Source: a virus. From it: a DNA stretch of 35,019 nucleotides. Below, piece by piece: positions 30,831-35,019 of the stretch. Location of the stretch: IMG/VR virus record IMGVR_UViG_3300027896_004685, positions 1 through 35,019 of that record; one strand, given 5' to 3'. The notes below the pieces were generated by a model. That model was not told the DNA's origin. It saw only the letters and a program-made list of their open reading frames with translations, and made no database searches. Within the stretch, counting starts at the first letter, position 1. Each line of letters opens with the position of its first letter. The position numbers and the translations under genes were made by a program.

Positions 30831-32485
30831 CAGAGGTCCTCCGTCTCGTCCACGGGCGGCGGCTCGCTGTCATCTGGGGGCTCGCCATCATCCGCGGGGA
30901 CCGGGGCCGGCGCCGGGGCGGGAGCGGCTGGCGTGCCAGGGGCCTGGCCGAGGGGCGCGGCCACGGCGGGCGTCACGCCGAGTTGCTTGCACAGGGCGAT
31001 CTCCTTGGCCCGCTGACGGATTTCGGGCTCCCAGTCTTTGCCCTGCCGGGCGTACTCGGCGGCCAGGGTGGTGGTATTCGAGGCCAGGCGGGTCTGTTGG
31101 GCGGTCGCCTCCTTGGCGGGGTCAACGTGCTCGTGCCCATCCCAGAACCACTGGTGTGGGTACTCGGCCATCGTCCGGGCCGGGAGGGGCAGAAGGTCGG
31201 AGACCAGGATGGCTTCGTCCATCCAGGCCGAGAAGATGCGGTCGAGGACCACGTCGGCGGCGCTCTGCTGGTCGACGCGAATCTGGCGGTAATAGGTCTG
31301 GTGGTCGAGGCGGCCGGACGCATAGTTGTAGGCGGACGAGTTGCCGCGGGCCACGTTCGACGGCACGTTCAGGCAGCGGGCGATCTCATCCAGAATCTCG
31401 CCCTTGAATTCCCTGTAAGTGGTGGCGGGCTGCTCGGCCTTGATCTGGCCCGGTTCCCAGCCTTCGGGGAGCGTCGTCATCATGCGGCGTTCAAGTTCGA
31501 TGGTGTCCATCGGCTCGACAGCTTCGGCTTCGCCGTCGGCCGGGGCCTTCGTGTAGAGGACGATGGCGAAGTCGGCGGCGGCCTCGGCGGCGTCCAGCAC
31601 GGCCAGGGTGAAACGCCGCAGTTGGGCGAAGAGGGGCAGCGCCGGCGTCAGCTCGGGGATGCCGCGGTGCTGGCCGGGGCGGTCCTGGCGGAACCAGTGG
31701 ACGACGTCCTTGGCCGGGATTTTGTCGTATTCCCAGGGGAACCCGATCGTGCCGGTGAAATAGGCGTAGTTCCCCGGGTGGATGCGGAGGACGTGGTACT
31801 CGACGGGGTTCCCCGCTTTGTCGAAAACGATGCCGTCGACGGAGGGCACGGTCAGCAGGGTTACGTCGGTAAACGTCACCTGGTCGGCCTCGATCAGGCG
31901 GAGGTCAAGCTTGACGGGCGAGGCCAGGCCGGGGTTCGAGGTCAGGATTCCGAAGGCCTCGCCATCCTGAACGCGGGCGGCCCGCATGGTGCGGAGCTTT
32001 TCGGCCAGGCGGACCTCGCGAGCCCAGCGGGAGAACTGCCGCTCGACCTTCCGGTTAACGTCGGCGTTGGGGGTCTGCATCTGGAGGCGCGGGCCGGTGC
32101 CGACCACGTCGTTGGCGATGGTCAGCACGAGGCCGCGGGCATAGGTGTTGTTGGCAACCTCATAGCGGGCGCGGTTGCGAAGGATGTAGCGGACGCCGGG
32201 ATTGCTGGCGGCGTCGGCCGACAGGCCGTCCGACATGCCCCAGTGGCGGCGGTTGTCGTCGGTGGTCTGGGCAGCGTCGAACCGGGCGCTCAGGCGGCGG
32301 GGTCGCGGCGTCCGGTCGGAGAGCATCATGGGCGGCGGAGCGGCGGAGGCGACGGCGCGCATCGCGCTCTCCAGCTCGGGATCGTCCTGGCGGCCACGGT
32401 TGCCCCGGAGCGTCACGCGGGCCGTCAGGCGGGACTTCGGGCGGCCGGGGGCGCGACGGGGCGACTTGGTGTTTCGCTTGGACAC
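30830..32485 (-). CDS. Lambda-family portal protein
   Basis: A 551-aa portal protein, the dodecameric ring at the capsid vertex through which DNA passes. Motifs of the lambda family are present: RFDAAQTTDDNRRHW near residue 65, then NPGVRYILRNRARYEVANNT, and VQDGEAFGIL, VHWFRQDRPGQHRGIPEL and the helical crown PSNVARGNSSAYNYASGRLD. The C-terminal 45 residues are Pro/Ala-rich (APAPAPAPVPADDGEPPDD) and disordered. The start is the GTG at 32485, sharing a base with the gpW-like stop (TAGTG). The open frame reaches 32878, but that part overlaps the upstream gene and is not coding. The stop overlaps the protease-capsid start. Confidence 0.92.
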   Translation of the reverse strand: MSKRNTKSPRRAPGRPKSRLTARVTLRGNRGRQDDPELESAMRAVASAAPPPMMLSDRTPRPRRLSARFDAAQTTDDNRRHWGMSDGLSADAASNPGVRYILRNRARYEVANNTYARGLVLTIANDVVGTGPRLQMQTPNADVNRKVERQFSRWAREVRLAEKLRTMRAARVQDGEAFGILTSNPGLASPVKLDLRLIEADQVTFTDVTLLTVPSVDGIVFDKAGNPVEYHVLRIHPGNYAYFTGTIGFPWEYDKIPAKDVVHWFRQDRPGQHRGIPELTPALPLFAQLRRFTLAVLDAAEAAADFAIVLYTKAPADGEAEAVEPMDTIELERRMMTTLPEGWEPGQIKAEQPATTYREFKGEILDEIARCLNVPSNVARGNSSAYNYASGRLDHQTYYRQIRVDQQSAADVVLDRIFSAWMDEAILVSDLLPLPARTMAEYPHQWFWDGHEHVDPAKEATAQQTRLASNTTTLAAEYARQGKDWEPEIRQRAKEIALCKQLGVTPAVAAPLGQAPGTPAAPAPAPAPVPADDGEPPDDSEPPPVDETEDL

Positions 32486-32682
32486 TAGACGGCCCCTGGG
32501 GCGGCGAGCTTCGAGAATCGGATGCCGCGACTCTTCGTGGCGACGGCCTTCTTGCCGCAGACGTACTTGTCGGCCTCGATCTGTTGGGCGAGGTCGTGCT
32601 GGCTCATGCTGCCGGAGTCGCCCGAGGCAGACTTCGGCCCCTGGGCGTTCGTCCGGATGGCATCCGTCAGTTCGTCGGCCAC
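32485..32682 (-). CDS. gpW-like small head completion protein
   Basis: A 65-aa protein, VADELTDAIRTNAQGPKSAS at its start and EADKYVCGKKAVATKSRGIR later, placed before the portal gene where lambda has gpW. The GTG at 32682 has AGGAG eight bases upstream. In lambda-type phages gpW joins the head and tail after packaging. The large terminase normally lies just before this gene but does not here. Confidence 0.7.
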   Translation of the reverse strand: MADELTDAIRTNAQGPKSASGDSGSMSQHDLAQQIEADKYVCGKKAVATKSRGIRFSKLAAPGAV

Positions 32683-33019
32683 TCGCGTTACTCCTGGCAA
32701 CCCAGCCGGGCAACGGCCAAAAGAAAAGGCCCGTGGAGTCGTGGCTCCACGAAGCCTTGATCTTCAGGACTCCGCGTCGGGGATCAGCCGCCGCGTCGTC
32801 ACCCAGCCGGGTTGTCGATGCCTGCCTCCTATCTATTTCATACCCAGCGAAAAGAGCTACGCAGACGGAAACTCTCACGATTCGGCAACGTTGTTACACC
32901 GGTGGAATACCTCGCTTGCGGAGGCACAGTCGCCGCAACGCTTGTGAACATTGCGGCTCGGCAGGAGCCGAATCCTGGGCATCATCCGCTCTGAGGCGTA
33001 AAGCCGATCCCGAAGCACC
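32683..33019. other. 337-bp intergenic region upstream of the late operon
   Basis: I see no gene or terminase remnant here. It contains a strong minus-strand intrinsic terminator (32719-32758, listed separately) and a 7-bp-stem hairpin, GCCGCAA...TTGCGGC (32932-32957), which may end kinase transcription. It presumably also holds the promoter for the late operon between 32682 and about 32718, though no clear motif is visible in that short space. Confidence 0.5.
32719..32758 (-). terminator. Intrinsic terminator before the late operon
   Basis: On the minus strand a two-part stem (AAGGC pairing GCCTT, then CGTGGAG pairing CTCCACG, loop of 6) is followed by TTTTCTTTT. It ends about 37 bases before the gpW-like start. 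It would stop transcripts coming from the kinase side, so the late genes need their own promoter or an antiterminator. Confidence 0.75.
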
Positions 33020-34312
33020 CTACGGCAATCTCTCGTCTGCCTCCGTGATGAAGAACGTCCCCTTGCGGCCGTCGATGACAACCACGAGATGCTGAAGGCC
33101 GTTCGTCCCAAGTATGTTGGGAAGGTCAGGCCTGCCATAAGATACGTGAACGTTGCAGGCGACGACGCTTGGGAGGCCCGGAATCTGGACAGAGACCTCT
33201 GCTAGGCCCATGACCATCTGCTCCCCGGAGACCGTCCGAATGAGTCTTTCGCCTCGCAAACCCAGTCCTATGGATTCCGCGACTTGCCGCGAGATCATCG
33301 ACACCGTCGCTCCGGTATCTAGCAGGGCCTTCACGTTGGCCCTCCTCCCCGTGAAGGGGTTCGCGACAACAAGATCGACCGCTAATCCGTTGTCGGAGTC
33401 AATCTTTCCTTCATATCTCTTTCCTTTGAATGGATACCGAACTACGGGGACCTCGCGTGCGACAACCGGCGCAACAACAGCTCGCCCCCTCTTCCCAATG
33501 CCTAGATGTTTGTTGATATCAAGGAGAACCTCGTGCATTGTTCGGTAGCGCTTCCCGGGATCTTTTGCGAGACATTTCATCACTACTCCATCGAGCCACG
33601 GTGGCACGTTCGGCCGACCCGCGCTGGGGGGGACAGGTGCGTTCTGATTCGGATTCCCGTGCCAATAGACAGAGCCGTCTGCTTGCTTCGGCATAGTTCT
33701 GGCCAAGCAGCGGTACATCGTTACGCCCATCGCATAAATATCTACTTGTGGCGTGATGGTGCCACTTTGGACGTACTCTGGGGCTAGGTGAAGGTTGTAC
33801 CCAAGTGAGCCGCTAGTGATGCGCGGCAGGTCGACCAACGACGCTATGCCAAAGTCCACGATTCTTGGCCTGCCGTACGATTCGAGAATGATATTTGCGG
33901 GCTTTATGTCGCGGTGAAAGACGTGGCACTTGTGAGCCGTCCTCAGGGCAAGGGCGACGCGCTTGAAGACGAGAATCAAATGCTTGGGGGCCAGCAGCGG
34001 GCTGTCGACAAAGACGAGCTTCTCCAGGTCCTCCCCGTCCACGAACTCCATTGTCAGGAAGTAGCCCTCGGCTGTCTGTCGGAGGTCTATCGGCTTGACA
34101 ACGTATGGTGATTGGATTCTCCGCAGGCTCAGCAGTTCTCTTCGCGCCCTCTCAAGCATCTCTGGGCTTGCTGCAGCTCCAGGAAGGAGTTTTAGCGCTT
34201 GCACTTCCTGTGTAAGAGTTTGACGAACCTTATAGACCTCACCAAAGGCGCCGGCACCCTTGAACTCGATGATCTGATACGCGTCAAAGCTGGAGTTGAT
34301 CGTCAAGAGCAT
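33020..34312 (-). CDS. Ser/Thr protein kinase fused to a retropepsin-like aspartyl protease domain
   Basis: A 430-aa cytoplasmic protein with two domains. Residues 11-270 are a Hanks-type kinase: Gly-rich loop GAGAFGEVYKV (19-29), Lys41 in QALKLL, Glu59, HRD with Asp135 and Asn140 (HRDIKPANII), DFG (153-155) and APE (177-179). All catalytic residues are present. Residues 295-425 are an aspartyl protease of retroviral type: ALLDTGATVSMIS with Asp332-Thr333-Gly334, and the later ILGTNGLQHL segment; such enzymes act as dimers. I know of no standard family with this fusion. No membrane segment, PASTA or other sensor is seen. It starts at the ATG at 34312 with GGGGG upstream. It has less GC-biased codons than the phage genes, which suggests transfer. 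It may be a phage defence or a regulator. Confidence 0.88.
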   Translation of the reverse strand: MLLTINSSFDAYQIIEFKGAGAFGEVYKVRQTLTQEVQALKLLPGAAASPEMLERARRELLSLRRIQSPYVVKPIDLRQTAEGYFLTMEFVDGEDLEKLVFVDSPLLAPKHLILVFKRVALALRTAHKCHVFHRDIKPANIILESYGRPRIVDFGIASLVDLPRITSGSLGYNLHLAPEYVQSGTITPQVDIYAMGVTMYRCLARTMPKQADGSVYWHGNPNQNAPVPPSAGRPNVPPWLDGVVMKCLAKDPGKRYRTMHEVLLDINKHLGIGKRGRAVVAPVVAREVPVVRYPFKGKRYEGKIDSDNGLAVDLVVANPFTGRRANVKALLDTGATVSMISRQVAESIGLGLRGERLIRTVSGEQMVMGLAEVSVQIPGLPSVVACNVHVSYGRPDLPNILGTNGLQHLVVVIDGRKGTFFITEADERLP

Positions 34313-34518
34313 GTTCTGCCCCCACCACGAGACAGCCGAACGACTAGAGTGAGCCGCCTCGGGCTAGCCGCAGGGTCTTGCGGCGCGGCTCTCCACGTCG
34401 GTTGTCGCCCACTGCCGCACCGGCATAGATTACCCTCATGAAGGGCAGAACACAAGAGCAGTTTGGCTAGCCGCCCACTCGGGCCAACGATGGGCTTATG
34501 TGTGTCCGCGAGAGCAAA

Positions 34519-34543
34519 CGCCCGCGCTAGGATCGCGCGGGCG
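34519..34543 (-). terminator. GC-rich hairpin after the HARE-HTH gene
   Basis: A perfect 9-bp inverted repeat, cgcccgcgc-taggatc-gcgcgggcg, lies 22 bases after the stop at 34566. On the minus strand it is followed by TTTGCT, a short T tract. It likely ends transcription of the HARE-HTH gene before the kinase. Confidence 0.6.
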
Positions 34544-34565
34544 CATGGGAAGAACGGCGGAAGGA

Positions 34566-35018
34566 CTACTGCTGCGTACCCAACCCGAACAGGCCCCGGT
34601 CGGTCTTGCGGAACCGGGCGTCCTTGCCCTTCTTGGCGATCTCGCGGATGATGGCAGCGTAGATGGTGGCCGCGGGCGTCTTGCCGTCCGTCTTCCAGTA
34701 CCCCTTGGCCAGCATCGCTTCGACCATCTCCTTGCACTTCATGGGCTTCCCCGCCTCGGCCAGGACCTTGGCGGCGGCGTCCAGGCCGCTCATGCCCTTC
34801 TTGCCGTCGCCGCCCTTGGCGGCCTTGGGGGCCTTCTTGCCGCCCTTGGCATCCTTGGCCGCGGCGGCGTCTGATCGCGGCCCGTGGGCCAACGTCGTGG
34901 CCCCGGCCGTCGCCGGGGCGTCGTCCTTCGGCGTCTTGGCGGCGTGGGCGGCCTTCATGGCGGTGTCCACGGCCTCGGCCTTCGTCACGGTCTTGGCTTC
35001 GGCCGCCTTGCGGCCGCG
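34566..35018 (-). CDS. HARE-HTH winged-helix protein (N-terminus outside window)
   Basis: A protein with a HARE-type winged helix at its C-terminus ([20 protein letters not shown], then [17 protein letters not shown] and a strand pair ending DRGLFGLG). The domain is found in ASXL, RNA polymerase delta subunit and many planctomycete proteins, and likely binds DNA. It follows a long Ala/Lys-rich, low-complexity basic arm (about 70 residues), which fits non-specific nucleic acid contacts. The frame stays open to the window end, so a GTG at 34988 may not be the true start. It lies on the same strand as the kinase and is set apart by a hairpin. Confidence 0.75.
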   Translation of the reverse strand, partial: RGRKAAEAKTVTKAEAVDTAMKAAHAAKTPKDDAPATAGATTLAHGPRSDAAAAKDAKGGKKAPKAAKGGDGKKGMSGLDAAAKVLAEAGKPMKCKEMVEAMLAKGYWKTDGKTPAATIYAAIIREIAKKGKDARFRKTDRGLFGLGTQQ

Positions 35019-35019
35019 G

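Noticed and set aside
32486-32878. N-terminal extension of the portal frame to 32878
   Set aside because: It overlaps the gpW-like gene and the terminator, and reads as Arg/Pro-rich shadow protein. The GTG at 32485, coupled to the gpW-like stop, is far better.
1-35019. CRISPR array, tRNA or rRNA genes
   Set aside because: No regularly spaced direct repeats and no cloverleaf or rRNA-like conserved blocks were recognised on either strand, though a by-eye scan can miss a single tRNA.

Overview
The window looks like a mobile or prophage region of a GC-rich bacterium, most likely a planctomycete or a relative. This rests on protein style, not on a marker gene: an HTH protein overlapping a serine recombinase, a HARE-type winged helix, a dockerin-like calcium loop, an RFAP-synthase homologue and Pkn-type kinases all fit that group. 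No rRNA or tRNA was recognised.

Left edge (1-1540, + strand): the C-terminal part of a large serine recombinase, cut by the window start, overlapping by ATGA with a small HTH protein.

Accessory island (about 1.76-18.9 kb): genes in both orientations, mostly less GC-biased than the phage genes. In order these are a radical SAM enzyme; a minus-strand pair of a GHKL (Hsp90/MutL-like) ATPase and a class III nucleotide cyclase; an HNH nuclease ending in a dockerin-like loop; a minus-strand operon of a 62-aa protein, a 2TM-NUDIX protein, a YhhQ-type 7-deazapurine transporter and a phosphoribosyltransferase; a probable Type II restriction-modification pair (N6-adenine methylase and zinc-ribbon PD-(D/E)xK nuclease); a second minus-strand operon of a 2TM protein, an RFAP-synthase/ForT-like GHMP protein and a HAM1-P-loop kinase-winged helix fusion; and a SPPY-type DNA methyltransferase. 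The two nucleotide-centred operons each begin with, or contain, a 2TM protein carrying the same kind of cytoplasmic domain. They are the best candidates for an undescribed nucleotide-based conflict or base-salvage system.

Phage late operon (32.7 to 18.9 kb, all minus strand, tightly coupled by start/stop overlaps): gpW-like protein, lambda-family portal, prohead protease-capsid fusion with an internal start, DUF2190 decoration protein, head closure and neck proteins, tail-collar protein, GT-A glycosyltransferase-like protein, tail tube, tail assembly chaperone with a clear -1 slippery heptamer, a 46-aa lipoprotein, gp10-like protein, short tape measure, tail hub-like protein, repeat-rich tail fibre, and a second GT-A protein. 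This is a long-tailed (siphovirus-like) module. No large terminase, lysis enzyme or replication gene is seen.

Right edge (33.0-35.0 kb): where the large terminase would be expected there is instead a Ser/Thr kinase fused to a retropepsin-like aspartyl protease domain, bracketed by terminator-like hairpins, and then a HARE-HTH protein running off the window.
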